From Paenibacillus sp. 1_12 (GTDB lineage: Bacteria > Bacillota > Bacilli > Paenibacillales > NBRC-103111): 64,000 nt of DNA. The stretch is from NCBI RefSeq assembly GCF_900114475.1, contig NZ_FOTE01000002.1:372001-436000 (forward strand), written 5' to 3'. The notes below the pieces were generated by a model that worked only from the letters and a program-made list of their open reading frames with translations, was not told where the DNA came from and ran no database searches. Below, piece after piece: positions 17,642 to 26,705 of this stretch (position 1 is its first letter; the number at the start of each line of letters is the position of its first letter). The translations under genes were made by a program, and so were the position numbers.

Positions 17642-18640
17642 TTACACTTGCTCAGCCAGCAGCACTTCCATATCCTCCAGCAGACGCATCGTATTCACGG
17701 AGTCTTCATAGTTCGGCTCCGGCTTGCGGCCGTTCATCAGACAATCGATAAAATAAACCAGTTCATCCTCATAGCCATGATAGGAATGCTTCGGATACAG
17801 ACCGTGGTTGGTGCTCCAGCTTAAGGTATCGCCGCCATCAAGCAGCGCATAGGGCTTGAATTGATCCTTCTTTTGACTTGGGGGACGGTTGTAGACAAGG
17901 TTCTTCACATTATCAACCACGACATTTTGACGGTCACCAATCAACTCCAGTCGCTCCATCGGATACAGCTCATCGAGCAGTGAACCGGATTGAATCGTAC
18001 CGATTCCTCCCGACTCGGAACGGAATGAAATTGTATAGCCAACTCTTTTATCATCAATACATACACGCTGTACCTGAGTCAGCTTGATTTCGCCCATCAT
18101 GAAGCGAGCCAAATCCAGATGATGAATCACATGGTTTAACTTGAAGTAGGCCTCCGATTTGTACGGAGTCGTGTTGAATTGTGATTGATACATATGAATA
18201 CCGCCGAATTCCGGACGCGAGGAAATTTCCTTGGCCATCACATAAGAAGTCATAAATCTGCGGTTAAATCCTACCATCGCAGTCTTGCCGGATTGCTTCT
18301 GAAGCTCAATCAATTCCTCAGCCTGCTGGCTGGTGGAGCTTGGTGTTTTCTCGACAAAAATATCAATTCCGGCAAGCAGTGCCGCCTTTGCTACCTCGTA
18401 ATGCATCTGCTCATTAATGACGCAGATTATCGCATCCAACGATTCCTTGGCAATCATCTCGTTATAATCCGTATACGTCTGCGAGATATTGTAAAAATTT
18501 GAAAACCGGTTAAGCTTGGTCTCGTCAATATCACAAATAGCGACAACCTGAACGGGCTGTGTCCATCTGAGACACGTATAAATAAATTCAAACATATGTT
18601 TCCCGCAGCCTACAATACCAATTCGCAACTTCTTTTCCAT
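17642..18640 (-). CDS. Gfo/Idh/MocA-family NAD(P)-dependent oxidoreductase
   Basis: 332 residues. The N-terminal Rossmann fold begins KKLRIGIVGCGKHMFEF. The family motif EKP appears as VEKTPSSTSQQAEEL near residue 113, with the catalytic-site Lys. The C-terminal half is the usual open beta-sheet substrate domain (NHVIHHLDLARFMMGEI). These enzymes oxidise or reduce sugars, inositols and their derivatives. An AGGAGG site lies 7 bases before the ATG. It stands alone between a convergent hairpin and a gene-poor stretch, so its link to the sugar locus on its left is positional only. Confidence 0.9.
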   Translation of the reverse strand: MEKKLRIGIVGCGKHMFEFIYTCLRWTQPVQVVAICDIDETKLNRFSNFYNISQTYTDYNEMIAKESLDAIICVINEQMHYEVAKAALLAGIDIFVEKTPSSTSQQAEELIELQKQSGKTAMVGFNRRFMTSYVMAKEISSRPEFGGIHMYQSQFNTTPYKSEAYFKLNHVIHHLDLARFMMGEIKLTQVQRVCIDDKRVGYTISFRSESGGIGTIQSGSLLDELYPMERLELIGDRQNVVVDNVKNLVYNRPPSQKKDQFKPYALLDGGDTLSWSTNHGLYPKHSYHGYEDELVYFIDCLMNGRKPEPNYEDSVNTMRLLEDMEVLLAEQV

Positions 18641-18960
18641 GTTATTTCCTCCTGATTTGTTTATGCTTGTACGGAGCGTTCTCTAAAAGAGTAACAGGCT
18701 CCTAATAGTCTTCTACAGTATAGAAGGAACACTGGAGCGAAGCTTCAACATAAAGCACGAATAATTCATAAAATCCGTTGCAGTCATCTCAAATATCCTT
18801 ATGGAAGCCATACAGATAATAATTCCCAATTAACAATGATCAACAGACCTGCTTTCAGAAAATAAATTTATAAATATTCCATATAAGGAATATTCCTATT
18901 ATGGAATATTATAGATAGAGCAAGTTTATCTTACCATTCAATCAAGGAGGATCATTATAA
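18641..18960. other. Intergenic region upstream of the oxidoreductase and the SRPBCC remnant
   Basis: About 320 bases without a gene. It contains the start region of the leftward oxidoreductase and, at 18873-18910, a symmetrical operator-like array listed separately. It ends in AAGGAGG before the remnant gene at 18961. I saw no RNA gene in it. Confidence 0.5.
18873..18910 (+). promoter_or_regulatory. Operator-like array AATATTCC-N6-GGAATATTCC-N6-GGAATATT
   Basis: Two perfect 22-base palindromes of the form AATATTCC-N6-GGAATATT overlap by the self-complementary core GGAATATTCC, giving half-sites every 16 bases. The array lies about 50 bases upstream of the start of the SRPBCC remnant and is probably in its promoter. 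Such spacing suggests cooperative binding of two regulator dimers on neighbouring helical faces. The regulator is not in the window as far as I can tell. Confidence 0.55.
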
Positions 18961-19116
18961 ATGAGCAATAATAATGCTGCAAACAAGTTGATTTCGAAGG
19001 TAGAAGGCCGGGTGTTTACATTGAAGCGTATTTTCAATGCACCGCGCGAGCTTGCTTCAGACCTTCGCTGCTGCTTTTTACTGAGATTTGCAGCACAACT
19101 TATGGAAAATTCATAA
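18961..19116 (+). pseudogene. Truncated SRPBCC/AHSA1-domain gene (5' fragment)
   Basis: ATG at 18961 follows a strong AAGGAGG site and opens a 51-codon frame. Its first 30 or so residues (ISKVEGRVFTLKRIFNAPRE) match the start of AHSA1/START-like proteins, where RxFxAPRE is the hallmark. After that the sequence (LASDLRCCFLLRFAAQ) no longer resembles the family. The rest of the roughly 150-residue domain is missing, and the frame runs into the 3' end of the convergent AraC gene. Deletion adjoining that gene is the simplest explanation. A functional short peptide cannot be excluded. Confidence 0.65.
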
Positions 19117-19969
19117 AATCCGCTGCTGCTCCTGCACTTTTTCTATACTGACTTGGTGTCATTTTCACAAGCTGCTGGAACGAACGGTAAAAAGAAGCGT
19201 GATTCGGGAATCCGCTTTGCAAAAACACATCGGTAACCGGAATATCGCTGCCAATCAGCAGCCGTTGTGCTTCCTTCACCCGCATTTTAATTAAATACTC
19301 CTTGAAACCGTCTCCAATAATCTCTTTGAATAAATGATAAGTTCGGGAAGGACTTAGTGAAATGTGTGCGGCCACGTCCTCCAAATGAATCGTCTCGGTG
19401 TAATGCTCCTTAATAAATTGCAGCGCTGGGAAGATCCTGTTAAATGAAGTTAAGGTCACATTCCATTCCTGTTCGCTCAGAAGTGATCGATAATAACGGA
19501 CTAGCAGCGCGCACGACTGCTGAAGCGCCCCTACTACATAACTTTTATAGCCGACTTGCTTCTGCTCCAATTCTTCTCCCATGCTAAGCATCAGCCGACC
19601 GATCTCCTGCGCTATTGGCAGGCTGCCTGTGATCTTGTTGCGAATGACAAAAGGCTTGGAGTTAAAGGGCAACAGCAGCTCAGGCTCGCTCGTTTCCAAT
19701 ATGGAGGGACGAAAATATATAAAAATAAAACGGCACATTTTGTCCGGATCGCAGTTGGCAATATGAGGCTGCGCCTGATTCACGACAAATAAGTCGCCAG
19801 GGCGCACGGGGTAGGTTTCATCGTTGATATGGAACCAGCCTTCGCCCTCGACGCAAAGCCCAAGCTCCAGAAACGGGTGCCAGTGCTTCGTTACCGTGTT
19901 GGCTCGGATCGTTCTTCTGGCCATATCGATGGGAAATGCGTGATCCAAATCCATTTTTTCCTTACGCAT
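19100..19969 (-). CDS. AraC-family transcriptional regulator with cupin-like sensor domain
   Basis: 289 residues. The N-terminal half is a cupin-type sensor (KHWHPFLELGLCVEGEGWFH, then YPVRPGDLFVVNQAQPHI). The C-terminal half has two helix-turn-helix motifs (LEDVAAHISLSPSRTYHLFK and VTDVFLQSGFPNHASFYRSF) ending in MTPSQYRKSAG. It would bind DNA in response to a small ligand such as a sugar. The last 17 bases overlap the convergent SRPBCC remnant. It lies downstream of and on the same strand as the two carbon-nitrogen hydrolases, with an 86-base gap, so it may respond to the same metabolite. Confidence 0.88.
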   Translation of the reverse strand: MRKEKMDLDHAFPIDMARRTIRANTVTKHWHPFLELGLCVEGEGWFHINDETYPVRPGDLFVVNQAQPHIANCDPDKMCRFIFIYFRPSILETSEPELLLPFNSKPFVIRNKITGSLPIAQEIGRLMLSMGEELEQKQVGYKSYVVGALQQSCALLVRYYRSLLSEQEWNVTLTSFNRIFPALQFIKEHYTETIHLEDVAAHISLSPSRTYHLFKEIIGDGFKEYLIKMRVKEAQRLLIGSDIPVTDVFLQSGFPNHASFYRSFQQLVKMTPSQYRKSAGAAADFMNFP

Positions 19970-20055
19970 GCGGGTCCTCCTGTATGCCTATAAAAGTTCA
20001 AAGCGTTATTGATTCCATCATAGTTGGGGAGGGCCCTATTATCAAGTTTTTCTGA

Positions 20056-20931
20056 TTATACTTCCACCTTATCTTCTTGCTCATATAGATCCGGACGACG
20101 ATCATAGAAGGGAGCGACGACGCCGTGCTTGCGGTTTTTGTGAAGCTCGTCGAAATCGATCGTCGTATATACCGCCATATTCTCGTTCAGCCTCCCTGCT
20201 TTCAAGATGCCATCACTTGGAAAAGGGACATCACAGGGCGCAAATACACCAGCCTGACAATGACCTTCATCAATCTGGGGCCTGCCCACTGGCAAAGAGC
20301 CAACGATTCCGCTTAAGGCCACAAATAATTGATTTTCAACGGCTCGTGCCTGACAGCAATGGCGAACACGGTGATATCCCGCAGCAGAATCCGTATAGGA
20401 AGGACACAGAATCAGTTCAACACCTCTCGCCGCAGCAATTCTGGCAATCTCGGGAAACTCGATGTCATAGCAGGTTAAAATGGCCACCTTGCCCCACTGG
20501 GTATCCATGACATTGAGCGAATTGCCGCTCTTCAGCAGCCAGCGGTGCTTTTCTTCGGGAGTAAGATGGAATTTATTTTGCGTCTCCACGCGGCCGTCAG
20601 GAAAAAAAATAAATGCAGTGTTTACGTAATCGTCTTCTTCCTTGCAGATGTGACTGCCTGCAGCAATCACCATATTGGTTGCTCTACTCTGATAATGGAA
20701 GAAATCCCGGTAGACGGACGTAAAGCTGTCTAAATAACGGCATGCCTCCTCGTTGTCCATGACTGGAACGAGTGACAGCAAATGTGCGGTCACATATTCC
20801 GGAAATACAACCAGATCAGCCCCCTGCTTCACTGCTTCCTGAAGCCTCTCGGCCAATAGCTCCCAATAATGCTCGGAGGAATGGATATCGGTTAGTGCAT
20901 ATTGAATCGTAGCAATCGTCAGTGTTGTCAT
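20056..20931 (-). CDS. Carbon-nitrogen hydrolase (nitrilase superfamily)
   Basis: 291 residues of a single nitrilase-fold domain. The catalytic triad is complete: Glu45 in VVFPEYVTAH, Lys120 in QNKFHLTPEE and Cys154 in AILTCYDIEFPE. Members hydrolyse amides or nitriles, or N-carbamoyl compounds, through a thioester on the Cys. It is a paralogue of the hydrolase part of the adjacent fusion gene, which has lost this Cys, and lies only 33 bases after it on the same strand. The two may form a complex in which this protein supplies the activity. The substrate is unknown. Confidence 0.9.
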   Translation of the reverse strand: MTTLTIATIQYALTDIHSSEHYWELLAERLQEAVKQGADLVVFPEYVTAHLLSLVPVMDNEEACRYLDSFTSVYRDFFHYQSRATNMVIAAGSHICKEEDDYVNTAFIFFPDGRVETQNKFHLTPEEKHRWLLKSGNSLNVMDTQWGKVAILTCYDIEFPEIARIAAARGVELILCPSYTDSAAGYHRVRHCCQARAVENQLFVALSGIVGSLPVGRPQIDEGHCQAGVFAPCDVPFPSDGILKAGRLNENMAVYTTIDFDELHKNRKHGVVAPFYDRRPDLYEQEDKVEV

Positions 20932-20964
20932 AAGTGGCGTGACTCCTTCACAATAAAAAACGAA

Positions 20965-22503
20965 TTAGGAACGAATTTGCAGTGAATAAATATCGGTTCG
21001 TCGATCCCCAATCGTCAAAACTTCCTTCGTTTTTCGGTAGCGCTGCAGTACTTCCAAATCAATCTCGGCCATAATTACCGTTTCTGTATTTTCGCTGCAT
21101 TCTGCGGCAACACCGTCACGGGGGAATGAGAAGTCGGATGGTGTATAGATGCCGGATTGTGCATACTGGATATCAATATTTTCAACATGCGTTAAATTGC
21201 CTACCGTCCCTGCGGTTACAACGAACATTTGATTTTCAATCGCTCTCGCCTGGGCACAATATTTGACTCGTAAAAAGGTTTGGCGATCCTCCGTGCAATA
21301 GGGTACAAAAATAATTTGCGCCCCTTCTTCAGCTACAATACGCGAAATCTCGGGGTATTCAATATCACTGCTGAGCTGAATCGAAATTTTCCCGCAATCC
21401 GTATCGAAGACTTCCAACCGATTGCCACCGTTAATTCCCCACCACTTGCGTTCATTTGGAGAAATATGCAGCTTATACTGCTGAGCAATCGTCCCATCGC
21501 GGCGAAATAAATGGGCTACATTATAAATACGATTATTTTTCTCTAAAAAGTGTGATCCCCCAATGACATTCACGTTATATTTAACAGCCAGCTCAGAAAA
21601 TAGCTCCACGTAATTCGGTGTGAATTCGGTCAATTTACGGACAGCCAAGCTGGGCGAACGCTCATCCAAGAAGGATAATAGCTGCATCGTCACATTTTCC
21701 GGAAATACGGCAAAATCTGATTTATAATCGGAAGCCACATCCACGTAATGCTCACATTGGGTGGCGAATTCTTCGAACGATTCGATTTTCTTCATCATAT
21801 ATTGGACAACGCATACCCGAACCGGAAACGACATTTTGTAATGGACCTTGGAGATCTTCGGCTTATACTCAATATTGTTCCATTCCAGCAGCGTCGCATA
21901 GGTCATGGATTCCTGATCATCCGGCAGGTAGTTTGTAATGATTCGTTTTAGAGTGAAGCCGTTCATCATCTGGAAGGTCAATACGGGATCATATAGATTT
22001 TGCTGCAAAACCTCTTCAGCGTAGGCTCTTGGTGACATCTTATCACTGTATTTATGATAGAGCGGGATACGTCCACCTACAATAATGCTTTTCAGATTCA
22101 GCTCCTCAGCCAACCGCTTCCGTGCTTCATACAAGCGTCTGCCAATCTTCATTCGACGGAAATCCGGATGGACCATGACCTCCATGCCATACAAATTTCC
22201 ACCTAATGGGTTATGAGTGCGGATATAGCCCTTATCGGTAATTTCTGCATACGTATGCTGCTCTAGATAATCATCGAAGTTGACGATTAGGCTGGAGCAC
22301 GAACCGATGATTTTACCATCATATTCTACACAAATTTGTCCATCGGGGAATATACGGATATGGCTTTCCAACTGCTCGATTTTCCAAGGCAGCATATTCG
22401 GAAAACAAACGTTTTGCAGCTCGATAATATTTTCAAAATCGGACCGCACGATGTTACGGATAATGATCTTCTTCTCAAATTGCGAAATATCACCTATTGT
22501 CAT
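20965..22503 (-). CDS. GNAT acetyltransferase fused to a carbon-nitrogen hydrolase-like domain
   Basis: 512 residues from ATG at 22503, which has GTGGAG about 9 bases upstream. A TTG seven codons earlier is less likely. Residues 14-190 form a GNAT domain (IIRNIVRSDFENIIEL, GMEVMVHPDFRRMKIGRRLY contains the acetyl-CoA loop). Residues 225-505 form a nitrilase-like domain with Glu269 (FAVFPENVTM) and Lys344 (YKLHISPN). At the nucleophile position the sequence is IQLSSDIEYPE, with Ser378 where the neighbour has Cys154. This fusion architecture is known in Firmicutes (YhcX-like). Whether the Ser is normal for that group I cannot tell. It may be a pseudoenzyme or an acetyltransferase with a ligand-binding domain. 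Confidence 0.88.
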   Translation of the reverse strand: MTIGDISQFEKKIIIRNIVRSDFENIIELQNVCFPNMLPWKIEQLESHIRIFPDGQICVEYDGKIIGSCSSLIVNFDDYLEQHTYAEITDKGYIRTHNPLGGNLYGMEVMVHPDFRRMKIGRRLYEARKRLAEELNLKSIIVGGRIPLYHKYSDKMSPRAYAEEVLQQNLYDPVLTFQMMNGFTLKRIITNYLPDDQESMTYATLLEWNNIEYKPKISKVHYKMSFPVRVCVVQYMMKKIESFEEFATQCEHYVDVASDYKSDFAVFPENVTMQLLSFLDERSPSLAVRKLTEFTPNYVELFSELAVKYNVNVIGGSHFLEKNNRIYNVAHLFRRDGTIAQQYKLHISPNERKWWGINGGNRLEVFDTDCGKISIQLSSDIEYPEISRIVAEEGAQIIFVPYCTEDRQTFLRVKYCAQARAIENQMFVVTAGTVGNLTHVENIDIQYAQSGIYTPSDFSFPRDGVAAECSENTETVIMAEIDLEVLQRYRKTKEVLTIGDRRTDIYSLQIRS

Positions 22504-22944
22504 ATAGACGCTCCACTCTTTCAATATGGTCTGTATTCAGTATAAACAGGAAGTACTATCTGTATATTTAGTGTGTGTAAACGAAGTGTAAACAAACACC
22601 ATATGTAAATCACATTCGGAATTACAATTTTCCCCATCTGGAATATGTAGTATTAGTCTGGACAGTTCCACAACCGGAGTCACCTTTCAGGAAAACAAGG
22701 CATTTGCAATTGTGAATCTGGGAAAAAACGAATTTAAGACGGCGTTCGTTCAGCTATGATAGCTTGAACCTCATCGATTAATCCGCTCTAGTACGTCTTT
22801 ACCCAGAAAAACGCAGCGGTAATCGTCGAAGCGAGACTTATTCACCGCACTTCTAGTTAACACGAATACACCTCCAAACCACAACCCAAGTGGGATCTGA
22901 GAGGTGTATTTATGTATGCCAAGCTGTTCAAACACAAGCCCGCT
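22504..22944. other. Intergenic region with promoter area and a repeat fragment
   Basis: The gap upstream of the GNAT-hydrolase fusion contains two GTTTACAC direct repeats near 22576-22596 on the minus strand, close to where its promoter should lie. At 22834-22856 is GAGACTTATTCACCGCACTT, a match to an arm of the inverted repeat at 1793-1964. Its other arm (22785-22815) is only weakly recognisable. The tatA terminator follows at 22865. No gene was seen. Confidence 0.45.
22865..22910 (-). terminator. Terminator-like hairpin after tatA
   Basis: AATACACCTC at 22865-22874 pairs perfectly with GAGGTGTATT at 22901-22910, and CCCA-AG-TGGG forms a second small stem in the loop. It lies 35 bases past the tatA stop on the transcribed strand. 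There is no strong T-run. Confidence 0.6.
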
Positions 22945-23148
22945 TTACAACAGCTTCGTTGTTTCGTTCTTTATGGATGCTTTGTCAGCAGGCTCGTCGT
23001 CCTCTACGATACTTCGCGTAGAATTCCTGAATTCACGGAGTGTGTCCCCGAAAGCTCTGCCTAGCTGCGGCAGCTTGGAAGGACCAAACACGATTAGAGC
23101 AATAGCCAGAATCAACACTAAGCCTGAAACGCCAATATTGTTGAACAT
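22945..23148 (-). CDS. tatA: Twin-arginine translocase subunit TatA
   Basis: 67 residues, the normal size for a Firmicute TatA. A short N-terminal membrane helix (NIGVSGLVLILAIALIVFG) is followed by the hinge FGPSKLPQLGRAFGDTLREF, an amphipathic helix and an acidic tail (VEDDEPADK). TatA forms the variable pore that passes folded Tat substrates delivered by TatC. An AAGGAG site precedes the ATG. It lies downstream of tatC and of two genes for a Tat-dependent dehydrogenase, so this Tat pair is probably dedicated to that enzyme. Confidence 0.95.
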   Translation of the reverse strand: MFNNIGVSGLVLILAIALIVFGPSKLPQLGRAFGDTLREFRNSTRSIVEDDEPADKASIKNETTKLL

Positions 23149-23241
23149 ATGGATTCTCCTTTTTTGGATTGAGTATCAGGAGCCAATTGTTCAAATGAAG
23201 ATAGGCTCCTATGTATTCACACTTGCTGTCGTACAGAATTC

Positions 23242-23970
23242 TTAACTATTCGTCTGGGTTTGCTGCATGGCCCGCCATTGTCTTCCTGAAACGAACACGC
23301 TGATTTCGAACAGCAGGAATAAAGGTACGGTTACCGATAGGTGAGAAATCATATCCGGCGGCGAAATGCACGAGCCTACAATAGCCAGAATAATGTAGGC
23401 ATACTTCCGCGTCATTTTTAACCGCTCTGGTGTCAGCAGTCCCAATTTGGTTAGAAACATCAGAACCACAGGCATTTCAAAGGCTATCGCCATCGGAAAC
23501 ACAATTTCATATAAAAACGAAAAGTATCGGTCTATTCCATATGTTTCCACGGCACCAATCGTTACGTTCATGGTCTTCATGAAATGAAGCATCATTGGGA
23601 ACACAACCATGTAACCAAAAGCAGCTCCGGTTAAAAAAAGCACAAATGCTGCAGGGATGTAAGGTAATGTGCTTCTGGCCTCAGCTTCGGTAAGACCTGG
23701 CCTCACGAACCCCCATAGCTGTTGTAGAATGACCGGCACTGCGAACAGCAGGGCAAACAGAAAAGCACACTTCATATAGATGAGCAAGCCATCCGTAAAT
23801 GAAAATACATTCCATTCAATTCCACTAGCGGAAGGCTGTGATTTGATATAACGTAAAATACTCGGTGACAAGTAAAGTCCAACACAGAGTGCGGCAATAA
23901 AACACGACCCCACAATGATCAGCCGCTTTCTGATCTCCGCCAAATGCAGTACCCAATCCTCCAGTTCCAT
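23242..23970 (-). CDS. tatC: Twin-arginine translocase subunit TatC
   Basis: 242 residues with six predicted membrane segments. The cytoplasmic N terminus contains the signal-peptide-binding sequence HLAEIRKRLIIVG, near the family's HLxELRxR. The first periplasmic loop has FVRPGLTEAEA and the second has the conserved FEMPVVLMFLTKLG. TatC recognises the twin-arginine motif of folded precursor proteins. It lies 93 bases upstream of tatA and 44 bases after the GMC dehydrogenase gene. The subunit encoded at 25782 carries a clear twin-arginine signal and is the obvious client. Confidence 0.95.
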   Translation of the reverse strand: MELEDWVLHLAEIRKRLIIVGSCFIAALCVGLYLSPSILRYIKSQPSASGIEWNVFSFTDGLLIYMKCAFLFALLFAVPVILQQLWGFVRPGLTEAEARSTLPYIPAAFVLFLTGAAFGYMVVFPMMLHFMKTMNVTIGAVETYGIDRYFSFLYEIVFPMAIAFEMPVVLMFLTKLGLLTPERLKMTRKYAYIILAIVGSCISPPDMISHLSVTVPLFLLFEISVFVSGRQWRAMQQTQTNS

Positions 23971-24014
23971 CCGATACCCACCCCATTAGAAGCTAGATTA
24001 CAAGATCCATGTAT

Positions 24015-25736
24015 TCACACCAGAGATCCGCCTTTTTTTATATATTGTGAAATCCCTTCCGCTGCCCGGTATGCAAGAGCGCCAACTGTGCCAGTAGGGT
24101 TATAACCGCTATTATGCGGAAATGCACATGCCCCGACAACAAACACATTTTCAGCGTCCCACATCTGCATATAGGAATTTACCGCTGACGTGGACGGGTC
24201 GGCTCCCATAATCGCCCCTCCGGTATTGTGGGTCGATTGATATGGGACAATGTTGTAAGGTCCTAGTTGATCCGCCGAACCCATCGTCGTCGGTTTCATT
24301 TCTTTCATAATTTCTGCTGATTTGCCTGCGACGAATTTGATCATTTCACGATCCTGATCCTCGAAGTCAAAGGTAACTCGTATCAAGGGAAGCCCGTAAA
24401 CATCTTTATACGTAGGGTCCAGATCGAGATAATGATGCTTCCAAGGCATACTGCTTCCCTGTGGGGATACCGATAGCACACTATTAGCATATTTAAGGGA
24501 TTGTTTCTTGAATTCTTTTCCCCATGATGGGGTTCCCTTGGGTACGGAATTGGTCGCGATGGGTCTAAATCCTGTCTGGGAGATCCGAATTCCTGCTCCA
24601 TGGATAAAATTGAGGTTGCTGTGGTCAAAGTTGTCCCCGTTGAAATCGGGAACTTCGATTCCGAGCGATCCTGCGCCTGCATACAAATTGAATTCTCTAT
24701 CATCAAAAAAACCGGTAGCTGCTCCTCCATTTGTCTGATAAGCATAGTTCTTGCCGATGACCCCTGTTCCAGAAACGGGATCATAAGGCTTACCCAGTTT
24801 GGAAGTGAGCAGCAATCGGACATTGTTGAACACGTAGCTTGCCATGATAACCACGTCTGCCGGCTGTTCAAATTGCTCACCTGTGACGGTATTCACATAC
24901 ACAACACCGCTTGCCTTCTTGCCATCATTCAGAATTTGTATAACATTCGAGTAGGATCGAAGATCCAGATTACCGGTTTGCTGTGCAACAGGTATGACCG
25001 TCACTACCGGATCTGCCTTAGCTCCGTATTCACAGCCATATCTTTCACAGAAACCGCAGTATTGACAGGCCGCCCGAGTGATACCGTCGGGATTCGTGTA
25101 TTGCTCCGAGAGATTGCCAGATGGCATCATATAAGGATGGTAGCCCAGCTTCTTCGCTGCTTCCTCAAACAACTTAAGTACTGGTGTCCGAATCATCGGC
25201 TTGGTAGGAAAAGGGTTCGTTCTTTTACCTACAAGCGGATTTTGCTCGGGATCTCCGGAAATGCCGGCCATCTTCTCAAATTTATCAAAATACGGCTCCA
25301 ATTCATCATAAGTAACGCCCCAATCCTGCAGCATCATTCCTTGCGGGATTTTGCTTTTTCCATACTTCTCTACGGTTTTGCTGTAGATTTCAAAGTCATA
25401 TGGAAGAAAGCGATACGTTTGTCCATTCCAGTGAACCCCTGCTCCACCAAGCCCCTCAGACATCAGGAAGGAACCATACTCCCTCATAGGTACAGCTGCA
25501 ACCTTTTCAGTATTGCGAAACGTAATGGTTTCTTTGGCTAAATCCTGCATCAGCTCATATCGCTGTGAATAACGCAGTTCATCATGTGCCATGTAGTAAT
25601 CCTTAGTGCTTCTTGGTTTACCGCGCTCTAACCCGACCACCTTGATTCCTTGTTTCGTTAATTCCGCGGCAATAATCCCTCCCAGAAAGCCCATTCCCAC
25701 GATCACAACCGGAACCTTCGGCATTACTGTAGCCAT
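24015..25736 (-). CDS. GMC-family FAD-dependent dehydrogenase, gluconate 2-dehydrogenase large-subunit type
   Basis: 573 residues. The FAD-binding Rossmann motif is VVIVGMGFLGGIIAAEL. Cys224, 227, 230 and 235 (CQYCGFCERYGC) match the Cys cluster that holds an iron-sulphur centre in the FAD-dependent glucose and gluconate dehydrogenases. The catalytic His-Asn pair lies in STHNTGGAIMG and HNSGYNPTGTVGALAYRAAE. The protein has no signal peptide, so it is probably exported folded with the Tat-signal subunit encoded 45 bases upstream. It would oxidise a sugar or sugar acid outside the membrane and pass electrons to a cytochrome c. GAGGAAAATAA precedes the ATG. Confidence 0.9.
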   Translation of the reverse strand: MATVMPKVPVVIVGMGFLGGIIAAELTKQGIKVVGLERGKPRSTKDYYMAHDELRYSQRYELMQDLAKETITFRNTEKVAAVPMREYGSFLMSEGLGGAGVHWNGQTYRFLPYDFEIYSKTVEKYGKSKIPQGMMLQDWGVTYDELEPYFDKFEKMAGISGDPEQNPLVGKRTNPFPTKPMIRTPVLKLFEEAAKKLGYHPYMMPSGNLSEQYTNPDGITRAACQYCGFCERYGCEYGAKADPVVTVIPVAQQTGNLDLRSYSNVIQILNDGKKASGVVYVNTVTGEQFEQPADVVIMASYVFNNVRLLLTSKLGKPYDPVSGTGVIGKNYAYQTNGGAATGFFDDREFNLYAGAGSLGIEVPDFNGDNFDHSNLNFIHGAGIRISQTGFRPIATNSVPKGTPSWGKEFKKQSLKYANSVLSVSPQGSSMPWKHHYLDLDPTYKDVYGLPLIRVTFDFEDQDREMIKFVAGKSAEIMKEMKPTTMGSADQLGPYNIVPYQSTHNTGGAIMGADPSTSAVNSYMQMWDAENVFVVGACAFPHNSGYNPTGTVGALAYRAAEGISQYIKKGGSLV

Positions 25737-25781
25737 TTATTTTCCTCGCTTTCTCTTATGACTGTGATGTCAGCAGTTCAT

Positions 25782-26552
25782 TTAGTGTGTAACAAAATGA
25801 TTTCGAAGACTTCTCGGCTCCATCAGGACAAATTCTTCCTTCTCCATAATTTCGGTATAGCTCATTTGATTGCCTGGATACTTGCGCATTTTCCAACCGA
25901 GCATATTTTTGTTACCGCCGTATAGAGGATCCGAATATGCCCCTTCAATCGTTAAACTGCGAAGCATATTGAAAAAGGTTTTGCCCGTGACACCATTCAC
26001 GACCATGATTTCCCCTTTTTCCATCATCGTGAGAATCGCGATCCTCTCTTCCTCGGCCAATTCGACAAAACCTTTTGAATATTTTTTCCGGCTCTCCTCC
26101 TCCAACGATTGCAGCCCCATCGTAAATAGCTCATTACGTCGAATGCTTTGGTAATCACCTTGGGTTACCTCTCCCTTTACAAAGGGTCCTATTCTGTACT
26201 CGCGGGCGTTGACGCCCCAGCGACTGGACATCTGATGATCTATATAGAAGGCTACGCCAAGCTCTGCAGCTCCTGGACCTAGATCATCCTTTGGAAAAAT
26301 ACACTCTACTGCTGCTTCCGTTATTTGGAGCTGAGTCTGATCGAAAAACATCGGTGCCTGATTGTAATCCATTGTCGCAGTCTCATTGACAGGTGCTGCT
26401 GGTGCGGGAGTTTCTGAAGGCTTGTTAAATCCATTCGTGAGAGCTTTGGTCAGCACCCCACCCACAACCACTCCGCCTATGGCGGCTCCGGAATATTTCA
26501 AAAAACGGCGGCGGGAATCACTCGATGGCTGTTCTGTGTGCTTTTCTTCCAT
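25782..26552 (-). CDS. Gluconate 2-dehydrogenase subunit 3-like protein with Tat signal
   Basis: 256 residues from ATG at 26552, which follows AAGGAG by 9 bases. The frame is open 13 codons further upstream without a better site. The signal SDSRRRFLKYSGAAIGG is a textbook twin-arginine motif followed by a hydrophobic stretch. The mature part (AAVECIFPKDDLGPGAAELG, AFYIDHQM) matches the small gamma subunit family of membrane-associated sugar dehydrogenases. It is expected to escort the GMC subunit through the Tat translocase encoded downstream. The gene is first in a four-gene leftward operon (gamma, GMC, tatC, tatA) and divergent from the cytochrome gene. Confidence 0.88.
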   Translation of the reverse strand: MEEKHTEQPSSDSRRRFLKYSGAAIGGVVVGGVLTKALTNGFNKPSETPAPAAPVNETATMDYNQAPMFFDQTQLQITEAAVECIFPKDDLGPGAAELGVAFYIDHQMSSRWGVNAREYRIGPFVKGEVTQGDYQSIRRNELFTMGLQSLEEESRKKYSKGFVELAEEERIAILTMMEKGEIMVVNGVTGKTFFNMLRSLTIEGAYSDPLYGGNKNMLGWKMRKYPGNQMSYTEIMEKEEFVLMEPRSLRNHFVTH

Positions 26553-26705
26553 GACATCATTCTCCTTTTTAAGTGGATTTTTAAGTTTCATTTTGTAATA
26601 AATGGAGGTTGTGTATATTTTGATCCCGGGACGGACATTTTATGCAAACAAACTGTTTTTCACAACCTCACTGTGGACAGAGCCAACAATAAGGAGGAAT
26701 ACCCA

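Noticed and set aside
24600-25541. 313-codon plus-strand open frame
   Set aside because: It lies wholly antisense to the GMC dehydrogenase gene, has Cys- and Ile-rich composition unlike a real protein and no ribosome site.
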